From NCBI GenBank assembly GCA_965227455.1, contig OZ245752.1, positions 3,038,001 to 3,102,000 of the forward strand: a stretch of 64,000 bases of DNA. The letters run 5' to 3'. The notes under the pieces are model-generated. The model saw only the letters and a program-made list of their open reading frames with translations. It ran no database searches and was not told where the DNA came from. This document shows, one piece after another, positions 1 through 8,617 of this stretch (its first letter is position 1; each line of letters opens with the position of its first letter). Source of the stretch: JABDIP01 sp965227455. Lineage in GTDB: Bacteria; Pseudomonadota; Alphaproteobacteria; DSM-16000; Inquilinaceae. Both the position numbers and the translations under genes were made by a program.

Positions 1-78
1 CGCCTGGGCAGGCAGGGTCAGCGCCGCGGCGGCGGCAAGCCCGATCGTGGTACGGCGCACATATTTCGAGATGGTCAT
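1..78 (-). CDS. Periplasmic substrate-binding protein, N-terminal signal peptide only (partial)
   Basis: Only the first 26 codons lie in the window. They read as a classical Sec signal peptide: a basic start (MTISKYVRRTT), a hydrophobic Ala/Leu core and a likely signal-peptidase I site ending in PAQA. A good ribosome binding site, AGGGAGA, precedes the ATG. The gene is divergent from a TctD/TctE-like two-component system. In that family the regulator normally controls a neighbouring tricarboxylate or iron uptake system, so this is probably a TctC-type or ferric-type binding protein. The subfamily cannot be read from the signal peptide alone. Confidence 0.6.
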   Translation of the reverse strand, partial: MTISKYVRRTTIGLAAAAALTLPAQA

Positions 79-183
79 GCGTATCTCCCTTTGACCAATT
101 GAGCGGTGCGCCGCCTCTGACGGGCCCGTCTCTTATTCATTCGGAAGATTGATTCCCCCGAAGATGTCGCAACAATGGAGCAC

Positions 184-204
184 GAAACTTGCGTGAAACT
201 TGCG
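184..204 (+). promoter_or_regulatory. 11-bp tandem direct repeat, candidate response-regulator site
   Basis: GAAACTTGCG occurs at 184-193 and again at 195-204. A related GAATTGCG lies two further 11-bp steps on, at 217-224, already inside the coding region. OmpR/PhoB-type regulators bind tandem direct repeats spaced about one helical turn, so this is a plausible binding or autoregulatory site for the regulator encoded just downstream. It is inferred from spacing only. Confidence 0.35.
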
Positions 205-212
205 GCAATTGC

Positions 213-881
213 ATGCGAATTGCGGTCATCGAGGACAACCAGACACTTGCGAAGGCGATTGCATATCGGCTGCGCGATCTCGGCCATGGGGTGGATGTCC
301 TGCATGACGGCGACGAGGCGGATGCGTTCCTCGCCTCCGAAGGCGCCGATCTGGTCGTGCTGGACATCACCCTGCCCGGCCGGAGCGGACTCGACATCCT
401 GCGCAATCTCCGTGCTCGGGGGGTGGGCACGCCGGTCATCCTGCTGACCGCGCGCGGCGAGACCGAGGACCGGATCTCCGGGCTCGACGCAGGGGCCGAC
501 GATTATCTGGTCAAGCCCTTCGAGATGGACGAGCTGGCGGCGCGGATCCGGGCGCTGTCGCGGCGCAGGGCGCTGGAATACGGCGCCGAGGAGCGGATCG
601 GAACGCTGGTCTTCGATCGGTCGGCACGCCGGCTGAGCGTCGTCGGCGAGCCATTGGAACTGCCAAGGCGCGAGCTGGCGGTGTTCGAATGCCTGCTGGA
701 ACGGCGCGGCCGGCTGGTCTCCAAATCCCAGCTCACCGACCATGTCTATGGCATCGGCGCGGATGTGGAGGAGAACGCGGTCGAGCCGCATATCTCACGC
801 CTGCGCAAACGGCTGGCGCCCCATGGCGTGCTGATCAAGACCGCGCGCGGGCTGGGCTACATGCTCGAGGCGGAGAAATGA
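213..881 (+). CDS. OmpR/TctD-family response regulator
   Basis: This is a 222-residue DNA-binding response regulator. The N-terminal receiver domain (about residues 1-115) shows the acidic pair in IEDN, the phosphoacceptor Asp51 in LVVLDITLPG, Thr79 and Lys101 in YLVKPFEMDEL. A winged-helix Trans_reg_C domain (about 125-220) follows, with the end motif TARGLGYML. I chose ATG 213 because the receiver starts MRIAVIED there. A TTG at 189 in the same frame would add eight residues, and neither has a clear ribosome binding site. Its stop overlaps the start of the sensor kinase (ATGA), so the pair is co-translated. Family resemblance and the divergent binding-protein gene suggest control of a solute uptake system. 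Confidence 0.9.
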   Translation: MRIAVIEDNQTLAKAIAYRLRDLGHGVDVLHDGDEADAFLASEGADLVVLDITLPGRSGLDILRNLRARGVGTPVILLTARGETEDRISGLDAGADDYLVKPFEMDELAARIRALSRRRALEYGAEERIGTLVFDRSARRLSVVGEPLELPRRELAVFECLLERRGRLVSKSQLTDHVYGIGADVEENAVEPHISRLRKRLAPHGVLIKTARGLGYMLEAEK

Positions 882-2248
882 GCGACGCGGCGACGTCGCT
901 GCGCCTGCGTCTGCTCCTCCTGCTGCTCGGGCCGCTGATCGTCCTGTCGGCGGCCTTGGGATATTGGCGCTATGCCGTTGCGCTGCAGACCGCCGAGACC
1001 TTGTTCGACCGCACCCTCCTGGCGACGGCGCTGGCGATTTCGCGGGACGTCGCGGTCTCCGACGGGGACGCCCTGCTGCCGTCGACCCTCGATCTTATGC
1101 GCGACGCCTCGGGCGGGGAGGTCTTCTATCACGTGACCGGCCCCGGGGGCATTTACGTCACCGGATATGCCTATCCGCCGGTGTCGCCGGGACTGGGCGA
1201 TGGCGATCCGCCGCGCACCGAGTATTTCGAGGCCGTCTATCGCGGAGAACCGGTGCGGGTCGTCCGTATCATCGAGGATGTGGCGCTCGATGCGCCGGGC
1301 GCCTCCATCGTGACGGTCTGGCAGAACCTCCGCGACCGCAGCCAGCTTGCCCGGCAACTGGCCTTGCGGGCGGGCGGTCTCATGGGCGCGCTGCTGGCGG
1401 CGCTGGCCATACTCGTCTGGTTTGGCGTGGATATCGGTCTTCGCCCGCTTCGCAACCTCCAGGATGCGATCAAAGCTCGGTCGCCCGAAGACATGAGCCC
1501 CATCCGGCGCGCGGTGCCGCAGGAGGTCCGGGGCGTCGTCGCGACGCTCAACCAGCTGTTCGGCCGGGTCGAACGCAGCATCACCGCCCACCAGGCCTTC
1601 ATTTCCGACGCGGCCCATCAGCTGCGCAACCCGGCAGCAGCGGTTCTGTCCATGGCCGAGGCCACCCGCGATGCGGACTCGGATGACGAACGCAAACGTC
1701 GCTCGGAAGAGGTCGTGGACGCCGCCCGCGCAACCTCCAGGATCGCCGAACAGCTCCTGTCGCTCGACCGGCTGCGCCAGGAAGGCGTGGAGCTCCGGAA
1801 AGAGCTTTTCGACCTGGGTGAGGTCACCCGCGATCTGTGCGCATCGCTGGCGGCGGATGCGCTCGCCGCTGGGATCGACTTCGAATTCGCCATGAACGGC
1901 GCCGCACCGGAAATCCGCGGCGACCGCGTGCTCGTCGCCGAGGCCCTGAAGAATCTCGTCGAGAATGCGCGCCGCCATGGCGGCCCGGACCTGACCCGGA
2001 TCCAGGTGGAGATTGCGCACCACAACGGGCTTGCCGAAGTCACGGTCTCCAATGATGGCGCCGTATTGACACCGGACGACGAGGCCCTGGTGTTCAGCCG
2101 GTTCGGCCAGAAATCGCCGGGCAGCGGAAGCGGCCTGGGCCTGTCGATCGTGAAATCGGTTGCCGAGCGCCATGGCGGCGGCCTGAGAGTCAACGATGTG
2201 GCAACCGGCGCCAGCCTGACGCTATCGCTGGCTCTGGAGAACCCGTGA
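878..2248 (+). CDS. TctE-like sensor histidine kinase
   Basis: The protein has 456 residues. A membrane segment near residues 8-28 is followed by a periplasmic region of about 130 residues resembling the 2CSK_N sensor domain, then a second membrane segment near 165-185, a HAMP-like linker and a HisKA region with the phosphoacceptor His in ISDAAHQLRNP. The HATPase_c domain shows the N box (LKNLVENARRHG) and the G boxes (GSGSGLGLSIVKS). This architecture matches TctE-type kinases that sense carboxylates or metals through their periplasmic loop. It overlaps the response regulator by four bases and is its evident partner. The signal cannot be deduced from the sequence. Confidence 0.9.
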   Translation: MSDAATSLRLRLLLLLLGPLIVLSAALGYWRYAVALQTAETLFDRTLLATALAISRDVAVSDGDALLPSTLDLMRDASGGEVFYHVTGPGGIYVTGYAYPPVSPGLGDGDPPRTEYFEAVYRGEPVRVVRIIEDVALDAPGASIVTVWQNLRDRSQLARQLALRAGGLMGALLAALAILVWFGVDIGLRPLRNLQDAIKARSPEDMSPIRRAVPQEVRGVVATLNQLFGRVERSITAHQAFISDAAHQLRNPAAAVLSMAEATRDADSDDERKRRSEEVVDAARATSRIAEQLLSLDRLRQEGVELRKELFDLGEVTRDLCASLAADALAAGIDFEFAMNGAAPEIRGDRVLVAEALKNLVENARRHGGPDLTRIQVEIAHHNGLAEVTVSNDGAVLTPDDEALVFSRFGQKSPGSGSGLGLSIVKSVAERHGGGLRVNDVATGASLTLSLALENP

Positions 2249-2531
2249 AGGCTGCCACGACCCGCTCCTCGGCGGCGCAGCAGGCTGGCAAGGAATTGGG
2301 ACAGATTTGGCAGCCCGGCGTTGATCCATCTGTAACCGGCATCGTCGGCAACCAGGGTTCCGGGCCCCGCAATGACACCTTCCTCGGCAGCGTATTGCCT
2401 TGACAATCGCTGGGCCGTCTGTGAACTGCGGAAGCGACATGGCCGGAGGTCGATTGCTGGTGCAACGCAAGACGGCCAGGGAGCGTATGGCCATGTGTCA
2501 TCTACAGCATAGGCCTGCCTAGGGGGCGCAT

Positions 2532-3911
2532 TTGCCGATCACGCTTCGATCGATCTGTGAGGGGTTTTTCGAGCTAGAAAACGATCTCAGCCTCCTTGAC
2601 TGGCGGATGGAGGGTGTTCAGGTCTGGCCGCTGGTCCGGTTCAACCTTTCGATGCAGGCACTCAGTTCCGCGGGTCTGATGGGAAAGGTGCATCCCGGCG
2701 CCGATCACTGGCGCAAGCGGGGGCCGCGCGAACGCGTTGTCCGCCTTCTCCACAAAGCCTCAGCCATTCGCCTGCGATGGCCACGACCGGCGAGCGCCGT
2801 GGTTCTGGCCTCCGGACGGACGATTGCGGGCGCCGACATCTACGCGAAGGCGATCCTCGACTCTCTGGGATCCGACGTAGCGGTGTTCGACACGCGACGG
2901 AAAGGCGGATTGCCCAGCGGCGTCTACGATCTCGACGCGATGAAGAGCGGCGTCGGCGGAATGGCGCATCCCCGAACAACGGCCGCCGACGTGGATCTGT
3001 CGAATGCGGTAACAGAACAGATGGGGCATCTGGTTGGACGGGACTTTGAGCCGATACTGCCGCGTATTCTTTCGGCGACGGCCGGATTCATTAGAAGGCG
3101 CAGCGCATGGGAACGCTATTTCCGGCGTGCAGGAACGCGTGCGCTGTTCGCCGTAAGTGCTTACACGCGCCAGGCAACCGTCGCTGCGGCCCGCGCCGCG
3201 GGCGTTCGGATTATCGAACCGCAGCACGGGCTGATCTCGCCCTACCACCTCGGCTATAGCTGGCCAGATAGGCCGGCGATCGACACGGCCCCCGACGAAC
3301 TCTGGACCTTCGGGCCGTATTGGAGTGAGTCGACCGAATTCGCGGGCGGCGTCAGCACCCGCGTTATCGGAGCCCCGTATCTCGAAACCCTGGGCAAAGT
3401 CGGACGCGAACGGCAGAGGACACCGTCAGTGTTGATCTGCTCGCAGGGGCCGGTGGCCGAAGTGCTTTGGTCCGTAGCAATCGACTTGGCGCGGCTTCGC
3501 CCAGACCTTCGGGTCATCTACCGGCTGCACCCGAGTGAGTCGACCGCTCACTACGCGGGGCTCCACGCGTCGATCGAGGACCGGCCGTCAAACCTTGAGA
3601 TTTCCAGTGGCAATCCGACTACGTACGAGTTGCTTGCGACGTCCGGAGCGCAAATCGGGGTGTTCTCGACCACGCTGTTCGAGGGGCTGAAGCTGGGGTG
3701 CCCCGCCATCATTTTCGATGCCCCCGGCATCGAATACGTGGAGCCCGCCATCAGCCGCGGCGACATGAGGCTTGGCCACACACCCGCCGAACTCGCCGAA
3801 GCGGTCGATGCCGCGCTCCTGGAACCGAGAACCGAAGATGCGCGCTACTACTACGCCGACCCCGTCGACATCCGCGAATTCGTTCAAGACGCCGCCGGCG
3901 GCGGTCGGTGA
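2532..3911 (+). CDS. Capsule/CDP-glycerol-type GT-B glycosyltransferase
   Basis: A 459-residue protein without a signal peptide or membrane segment. The C-terminal half resembles the GT-B fold of capsule-synthesis and CDP-glycerol/Kdo-type transferases: EPQHGLISPYHLGY (about 229-242), DELWTFGPYW (255-264), YRLHPSES (330-337) and a nucleotide-sugar site GVFSTTLFEGLKLGCPAI (376-393). The start is probably TTG 2532, with AGGGGGCG eight bases upstream. It converges on the legionaminate operon (17 bp to the end of hisH) and marks the left edge of the glycan locus. A similar but clearly different protein lies at 30394-31836. It may transfer a CMP-nonulosonate, but the donor is not shown by the sequence. 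Confidence 0.65.
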   Translation: MPITLRSICEGFFELENDLSLLDWRMEGVQVWPLVRFNLSMQALSSAGLMGKVHPGADHWRKRGPRERVVRLLHKASAIRLRWPRPASAVVLASGRTIAGADIYAKAILDSLGSDVAVFDTRRKGGLPSGVYDLDAMKSGVGGMAHPRTTAADVDLSNAVTEQMGHLVGRDFEPILPRILSATAGFIRRRSAWERYFRRAGTRALFAVSAYTRQATVAAARAAGVRIIEPQHGLISPYHLGYSWPDRPAIDTAPDELWTFGPYWSESTEFAGGVSTRVIGAPYLETLGKVGRERQRTPSVLICSQGPVAEVLWSVAIDLARLRPDLRVIYRLHPSESTAHYAGLHASIEDRPSNLEISSGNPTTYELLATSGAQIGVFSTTLFEGLKLGCPAIIFDAPGIEYVEPAISRGDMRLGHTPAELAEAVDAALLEPRTEDARYYYADPVDIREFVQDAAGGGR

Positions 3912-3928
3912 GCGTCGATTCACCAATT

Positions 3929-4582
3929 CTACTGATCGAGAAAGCTGCTCAGGATCTGCAAACCGGCCTCGCCGCTTTTCTCCGGATGAAACTGGGTGCC
4001 GGAGACATGCCCGTAGCGAACCGCGGCGGAAATCAGCCGTCCATTGTACCGGCAGTCGGCCAGGCGATGGCACGGGTCGCGCGGCGCGGCCGTAAATGAG
4101 TGGACGAAATACACCGCCGTTCCGGCTGCGACTCTCTCCAGGGGGCTGTGACGCCAATGGTCGTCGGACGCTCCCTCCGGCAGGTCGAGCGGCGTCCAGC
4201 CGATATGGGGAATCTTGTGGGGAGTTCCGTCCTCCGCGGTCGCGGGGATTGCTTCGACCCGCCCCGGGATCAGGCCCAACCCGTCATGGCGTCCGAACTC
4301 GTCTCCTTCCTCCATCAGGATCTGCATGCCGACGCAGATCCCCAGGAACGGTCGCTCGGTTGCCGCGTATTCGATGACCGGCTCGACCAGTCGACGGGCA
4401 CGGAGTTCCGCCATGCAGTCGCCAAAGGCGCCGACGCCCGGCAGCACCAACCGATCCGCCCCCAGGATGGCCTTGGGTTGGTCGGCCATCAGGACCTTGG
4501 CCCCGCAGCGCTCAAATGCGCGCTGCACGCTGAGCAGATTGCCGACGCCGTAGTCGACGACGGTTACCGAACCGACGCTCAT
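3929..4582 (-). CDS. hisH: HisH-type glutamine amidotransferase for sugar amidination
   Basis: A 217-residue class I glutamine amidotransferase. The triad is visible: Cys83 in GICVGMQ, His199 and Glu201 in QFHPEKSG. It releases ammonia from glutamine for the HisF partner, whose gene overlaps it by four bases (ATGA). It is the last gene of the minus-strand operon. The upstream neighbours are a WbpG-type N-acetyl-sugar amidotransferase and nonulosonate genes, not his genes. I therefore infer that this is the specialised HisH2 paralogue, serving conversion of an acetamido to an acetamidino group as in Pseudomonas O5 LPS, and not histidine biosynthesis. Confidence 0.9.
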   Translation of the reverse strand: MSVGSVTVVDYGVGNLLSVQRAFERCGAKVLMADQPKAILGADRLVLPGVGAFGDCMAELRARRLVEPVIEYAATERPFLGICVGMQILMEEGDEFGRHDGLGLIPGRVEAIPATAEDGTPHKIPHIGWTPLDLPEGASDDHWRHSPLERVAAGTAVYFVHSFTAAPRDPCHRLADCRYNGRLISAAVRYGHVSGTQFHPEKSGEAGLQILSSFLDQ

Positions 4583-5340
4583 ATCCTTCTCACCGGCAAG
4601 CCGGCATCGCTTGCGGCCTGGCGGATGTCGCCCAGGCCGGCACGGTCGTAATGGAGAATGTCGGCCATCGCCACAGCATCGGCACGGCCATCACGAACCA
4701 CCGCGATAAGGTGGTCCGTCGTGCCCATGCCGCCGCTGGCGATCACCGGAATCTCCACCGACGTCGCAATCTCATGAACCAGCTCGATGTCGAAACCCTT
4801 GCGGGTCCCCTCCCGGTCGACCGACGTGACCAGGATTTCACCGGCCCCCATCTCAGCACCGCGCCTGGCCCATTCGACGGCGTCGAGGCCCGTATGCTCA
4901 CGGCCATTGTCGGTGTAGGCCTCCCATCGACCGTCCGGGCCAAGCTTGGCCTCGATCGACAGCACGACGCATTGGCTGCCGAAGCGCTGCGCCATCTCCC
5001 GGATCAGCTCTGGCCGCTTCACGGCGGCTGTGTTGATCGCGACCTTGTCGGCCCCGGCCCGCAACAAGGTGCGGGCGTCGTCCACCGAGCGGACCCCACC
5101 GCCCACAGTCATCGGTACGAATACGTCCTGGGTCGCGCGGCGGACGATGTCGACCAGATTGTTGCGTTCGTACAGGCTGGCGACGACGTCCATGTAGATC
5201 AGCTCGTCGGCCCCTGCCTCATAGTACCGGCGGGCATAGGTGTTGGGATCGCCGATGACCCGCAACCCCTCTAGATGTATGCCTTTGATGAGGTTCGGCG
5301 CCTTGACGTCAAGCCGGGCGATCAAGCGGATATTGGACAT
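4579..5340 (-). CDS. hisF: HisF-type synthase subunit partnering the sugar amidotransferase
   Basis: A 253-residue (beta-alpha)8 barrel of the HisA/HisF family. Asp11, the catalytic base of HisF, is present (RLDVK at 9-13). Position 130, normally the catalytic Asp, is Glu here (VLSIEAK). Phosphate-loop motifs TVGGGVRS and IASGGMG are intact. ATG 5340 is chosen because the barrel begins SNIRLIARLD; an open frame extends upstream but runs into the wbpG-like gene. It sits 11 bp downstream of that gene and overlaps hisH. It probably channels ammonia to the sugar amidotransferase. The D130E change fits an enzyme no longer making imidazole glycerol phosphate, although paralogues vary here. Confidence 0.9.
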   Translation of the reverse strand: MSNIRLIARLDVKAPNLIKGIHLEGLRVIGDPNTYARRYYEAGADELIYMDVVASLYERNNLVDIVRRATQDVFVPMTVGGGVRSVDDARTLLRAGADKVAINTAAVKRPELIREMAQRFGSQCVVLSIEAKLGPDGRWEAYTDNGREHTGLDAVEWARRGAEMGAGEILVTSVDREGTRKGFDIELVHEIATSVEIPVIASGGMGTTDHLIAVVRDGRADAVAMADILHYDRAGLGDIRQAASDAGLPVRRI

Positions 5341-5351
5341 GTGCCCCGGGT

Positions 5352-6674
5352 TCAGGCGATCGGCTGGAATACGGTGCTGCGCAGCTTCCATTGTCCATCC
5401 TGGCGCATCCAGAGATGGGGCGAGCGGAACCTGTCGGTCATGCTGTCGAAATAGGCCCGGTCCATGATCGGCTGTTCGAACATCTTGGATGCGAGCGGGA
5501 ATTCGCTCTCGGGGATGCTCATATAGGCAAAGCACTCGTCGGCAAAGCGCTCCGGGAACTCTCCGTCGAAGCGCCGGACCAGGGCCACGCCTTCGTCCCG
5601 CTCGATGTCGCCGGAGCGGATTTCCTGCGCGGCATCATACGTCGCACGGCCGATGCCGAATTTGATCCAGGTCGTGAAGTAGTGGAAGTCGTCGATCCGG
5701 TCGTCGATGCTGTTGTACTTGGAATAGGTTCCCGGTGTGCGCTCCGGCGAGGCCTGGAATCCCCCATTCTCCACCGCATAGTAATAGCAGCTCTGCGGGT
5801 GCCACTTCAGGTAGTAGCCCAGATAATGCACCTCGGTCTTGTTCAGCGCGGTGGCTTCGGGGTCCGCGGGGAGGTACGGATCGAGGTCACAGGTCTCGAG
5901 GCCATAGGAGGATTTCAGCGCCGCCAGCGATTCGCCGCCAAGATAGATCTCTGAATCGTCTGCGGCGGTGAAATAGGACCAGTCACGCTTGGCCGATTCG
6001 GTATCGGCAATCGGATTGCCGTATTCCGATTCGTTCTCTCCGTAAAAGACCAGCGGGATCCGGTGCAGGATCGCCATCTTCGGCGCCAGGTTCTTCTGCC
6101 CGAGGATGAAGGGCTGGAAGGGATGGAACAGGTTCTCGACCGCCAACCTCGTCAGCAGCCGGTGGACGCGGCCATTCGGCGTGAAGAGATAGTTGTCAAA
6201 GCCGGCATGGATCCAGGCCTGTTGGTTGCGCCAGCCCCACTCCGTATAGATGTGCGGAGCCCAGGTCACCGTCAGCGGGTGCATGCCGTATTTGTATTTC
6301 AGCACATGCGCGGCATAGAAGCTGTCCTTGCCGCCCGATCCCGGCACGAGGCAATCATAGGATCCATTTCTGCTGCGATAGCGATCGCACAGGGCGATCA
6401 ACTGGCGTTCCCGCTCCTCCCAATCGATCGTCCGCTTCTTCTGTTCGGAAAGCCGACAGGCATCGCACACGCCATCCTCGCCGAAATGGATGGTCTTCTT
6501 CTTACTCTGCTGGGTATGCGTGAATTCAACCGCCGAGTTCGGCCGCTGATTGGAGATGACGCAGCGGGCGCAGAACCCGACATGCTGCGGCAGCCCGTAC
6601 ATGGCTTCTGGGTTGTTGTTGCCGGGTTCGTATGACGCCGGATCGATCGAATGTGCCGACGGATGCCGATGCAT
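5352..6674 (-). CDS. N-acetyl sugar amidotransferase (WbpG/PseA/PtmG family)
   Basis: A 440-residue ATP-dependent PP-loop enzyme. Two CxxC pairs, Cys35/Cys38 and Cys70/Cys73, probably bind zinc. The PP-loop PGSGGKDS is at about 111-118. Family members adenylate an N-acetyl group and replace its oxygen with ammonia from HisH/HisF, giving an acetamidino sugar. WbpG does this for a mannuronate in LPS, and PseA/PtmG do it for pseudaminic and legionaminic acid on flagellin. ATG 6674 is preceded by GAAGGG; an internal ATG at 6602 lacks a site. Its position in a legionaminate operon suggests the 5-N-acetyl group as the target. 141 noncoding bases separate it from the CMP-sugar synthetase gene upstream. 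Confidence 0.85.
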   Translation of the reverse strand: MHRHPSAHSIDPASYEPGNNNPEAMYGLPQHVGFCARCVISNQRPNSAVEFTHTQQSKKKTIHFGEDGVCDACRLSEQKKRTIDWEERERQLIALCDRYRSRNGSYDCLVPGSGGKDSFYAAHVLKYKYGMHPLTVTWAPHIYTEWGWRNQQAWIHAGFDNYLFTPNGRVHRLLTRLAVENLFHPFQPFILGQKNLAPKMAILHRIPLVFYGENESEYGNPIADTESAKRDWSYFTAADDSEIYLGGESLAALKSSYGLETCDLDPYLPADPEATALNKTEVHYLGYYLKWHPQSCYYYAVENGGFQASPERTPGTYSKYNSIDDRIDDFHYFTTWIKFGIGRATYDAAQEIRSGDIERDEGVALVRRFDGEFPERFADECFAYMSIPESEFPLASKMFEQPIMDRAYFDSMTDRFRSPHLWMRQDGQWKLRSTVFQPIA

Positions 6675-6815
6675 ATTTGTTGTCTACCCTTCGATTGGGC
6701 CTGGAGGTAACCGAAGCGGGCTACCGCTGCGCGCTGGCTGCCATCTACCACGATGCGATTGCCGGCGACATAGCCTGATGCATGCGAGGCTGGGCCAGCT
6801 CGTCGAACCGCGCCG

Positions 6816-7520
6816 TCACCCGCCTCTGCTGTCCTTGGTCATCAACATTTCGACAATGGCGAAATCAAGCTCGCTGTCGATGTCGACCGAACGCTCTTCA
6901 GGCATCTCATACAGCAGCGTGTCGTCGTAGAATACCGCCGGATCGGCGATGAACGTCTCGCGACGCCAGACAAAGACCGATCCGTTCATGTCGAAGCAAG
7001 GCGGTGAGTCTTGGCGACGGACGACCGGCTCGGCTGCCGTCTTCGACAATCGCACTACGCCGGTCTCGTCCTGCTCGACGAGACTAAAGTACGGCGATCG
7101 TCGCGCGGGCGCGCCGGTGATCACACTGGCGACCGCCCGGTCTTCCAACAGCGCCACGGCACCTCTGATATCTTCAAGCCTTCTCAGCGGCGACGTCGCA
7201 TCCAAATCGACCAGTACGTCGAAGCTCTGACCGCGACGGCGCTCCACCTCCGACACGCAGTGGTGGATAGCTGGCACCTTGGCGGCCTCGCTCGTTGCCA
7301 TCTCGGCCGGACGAACAATCTGCTCGTTCGCACCCCAATCGGCTGCGACGTCGAGAATCGCCTGCGAATCGCTGCTTACGGCGATCAAATCGAAGAGGCC
7401 GCTCTCCGCCGCCTGGACGATGCTGTGCGCGATCAAGGGGCGGCCCAGAAGCGGTCTGAGGTTCTTGTTGGGAACACCCTGCGAACCACCACGAGCACAT
7501 ATCGTACAAAGCCGCGCCAA
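6816..7520 (-). CDS. CMP-nonulosonate cytidylyltransferase (NeuA/LegF/PtmB-like)
   Basis: A 234-residue acylneuraminate cytidylyltransferase. It keeps the CTP-binding loop ARGGSQGVPNKN near residues 9-20 (Gln replaces the usual Lys after Ser), the metal site region DLDATSPLR, and the end motif SVDIDSELDFAIVE. It activates a nonulosonic acid as its CMP ester, the last cytosolic step before transfer. It lies 47 bp downstream of the PtmE-like gene in the leg operon, which makes CMP-legionaminate or a derivative its expected product. A second, divergent enzyme of the family is encoded at 31833-32528. Confidence 0.9.
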   Translation of the reverse strand: MARLCTICARGGSQGVPNKNLRPLLGRPLIAHSIVQAAESGLFDLIAVSSDSQAILDVAADWGANEQIVRPAEMATSEAAKVPAIHHCVSEVERRRGQSFDVLVDLDATSPLRRLEDIRGAVALLEDRAVASVITGAPARRSPYFSLVEQDETGVVRLSKTAAEPVVRRQDSPPCFDMNGSVFVWRRETFIADPAVFYDDTLLYEMPEERSVDIDSELDFAIVEMLMTKDSRGG

Positions 7521-7567
7521 AGCTGCCTCTTCTGTCAGCCACTGGTTTCGATCATAGGCAAACCGAT

Positions 7568-8617
7568 CTAGCGGAACACCGCCGGGAAATCCCCCTGGGC
7601 CCGTTCGAGATCGGCGATTTGGCCGATGTCGAGCCAGTATTCACGAAGGGGAAATACGGTGATCGGGCGTTCCTGATCGATCAGCGTCTGGAAGACCTGC
7701 GTCATTTGGAATGGGCCTTCCGGCGGAACCAGGTCCAGGACCTCGGGTTCCAGCACATAGATGCCGGCGTTGACGAAGAAATGATGACGGGGCTTCTCCG
7801 ACAATCCGACCAGCCGATGATCCTCGATCATCGCGACACCGTACGGGACTTCGAAGGTGTAGTCCCTGACGCACATGGTTGCCTCGGTGTCCTGCGACCG
7901 GTGGAAGTCGAGCAGATGCCGGAAATCGACCGACGTCAGCAGATCGCCATTCATGACGATCACCGGGCCGGGGGGACGGCCGGGCAGGAGCCGCAATGCG
8001 CCAGCCGTACCCAGCTTCTCGTCCTCATGAAGGTATTCGATGCTCACGCCATGCCGCTCGCCGTCGCCAAAATGCGCCTCGAACAGCTCGGCCTGGTAGT
8101 TGACGGACAGAAAGAACCTACGGAAACCCTGAGACGCGAAGGACCGGATAATGGTCTCGATCAGCGGCTGGCCACCGACCTTCAACAGCGGCTTCGGGGT
8201 CTCGTCCGTGAGAGGCCGCAGCCGCGTCCCCAATCCACCGACCATCAAGACCACCCAGGTTTCCGAGGATTCCTCGACCAGCCACATATCGTGGGTCTCC
8301 AGACCCACCAACCGGCCATCCTCATCGACCACCGGCACCTGGAGAACCTCTTTCTCCCGCATCAGACGCAGGACCTCGGACCGTCCGTCGCCGACCTTTA
8401 CTGTCACCGGGGTCCGATTCATGACCCGTTCGACCGGTTCGTCGAGATCGACGCCGCGCAGCAGGCCGCGACGGATATCGCCGTCGGTCACCGTTCCCAG
8501 CAACCTGGTATCGTCGTCGATGACTAGCGCGATCCGCAGAGAGCCGGTATCGATGCGTTCGATCGCTTCCCGGACCGGGGTGAGTTTACGCACCAGGATT
8601 TCAGAGAGTTGCTTCAT
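7568..8617 (-). CDS. PtmE-like sugar-1-phosphate nucleotidyltransferase with CBS pair
   Basis: A 349-residue protein with two CBS motifs at about 1-115 followed by a nucleotidyltransferase domain. The latter has GGLGTRLRPLTDETPKPL, MNGDLL for metal/sugar binding and WLDIGQIADLERAQ near the end. In Campylobacter PtmE makes GDP-GlcNAc, which feeds the GDP-linked legionaminic acid route. The same role is inferred here from domain order and operon context. ATG 8617 overlaps the stop of the formyltransferase gene (ATGA) and gives the natural N-terminus MKQLSEIL. A longer open frame upstream only reads through that gene. The CBS pair may give nucleotide control of activity. Confidence 0.88.
   Translation of the reverse strand: MKQLSEILVRKLTPVREAIERIDTGSLRIALVIDDDTRLLGTVTDGDIRRGLLRGVDLDEPVERVMNRTPVTVKVGDGRSEVLRLMREKEVLQVPVVDEDGRLVGLETHDMWLVEESSETWVVLMVGGLGTRLRPLTDETPKPLLKVGGQPLIETIIRSFASQGFRRFFLSVNYQAELFEAHFGDGERHGVSIEYLHEDEKLGTAGALRLLPGRPPGPVIVMNGDLLTSVDFRHLLDFHRSQDTEATMCVRDYTFEVPYGVAMIEDHRLVGLSEKPRHHFFVNAGIYVLEPEVLDLVPPEGPFQMTQVFQTLIDQERPITVFPLREYWLDIGQIADLERAQGDFPAVFR

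Noticed and set aside
857..2173. 438-codon open frame on the minus strand, antisense to the sensor kinase
   Set aside because: It is a shadow of the kinase gene in G+C-rich DNA. The product has no domain features and no ribosome binding site, while the plus strand encodes a complete kinase.
3929..5340. hisH and hisF as part of histidine biosynthesis
   Set aside because: There are no other his genes nearby; the flanking WbpG-type gene, the nonulosonate operon and Glu130 in HisF point to a sugar-amidination pair.
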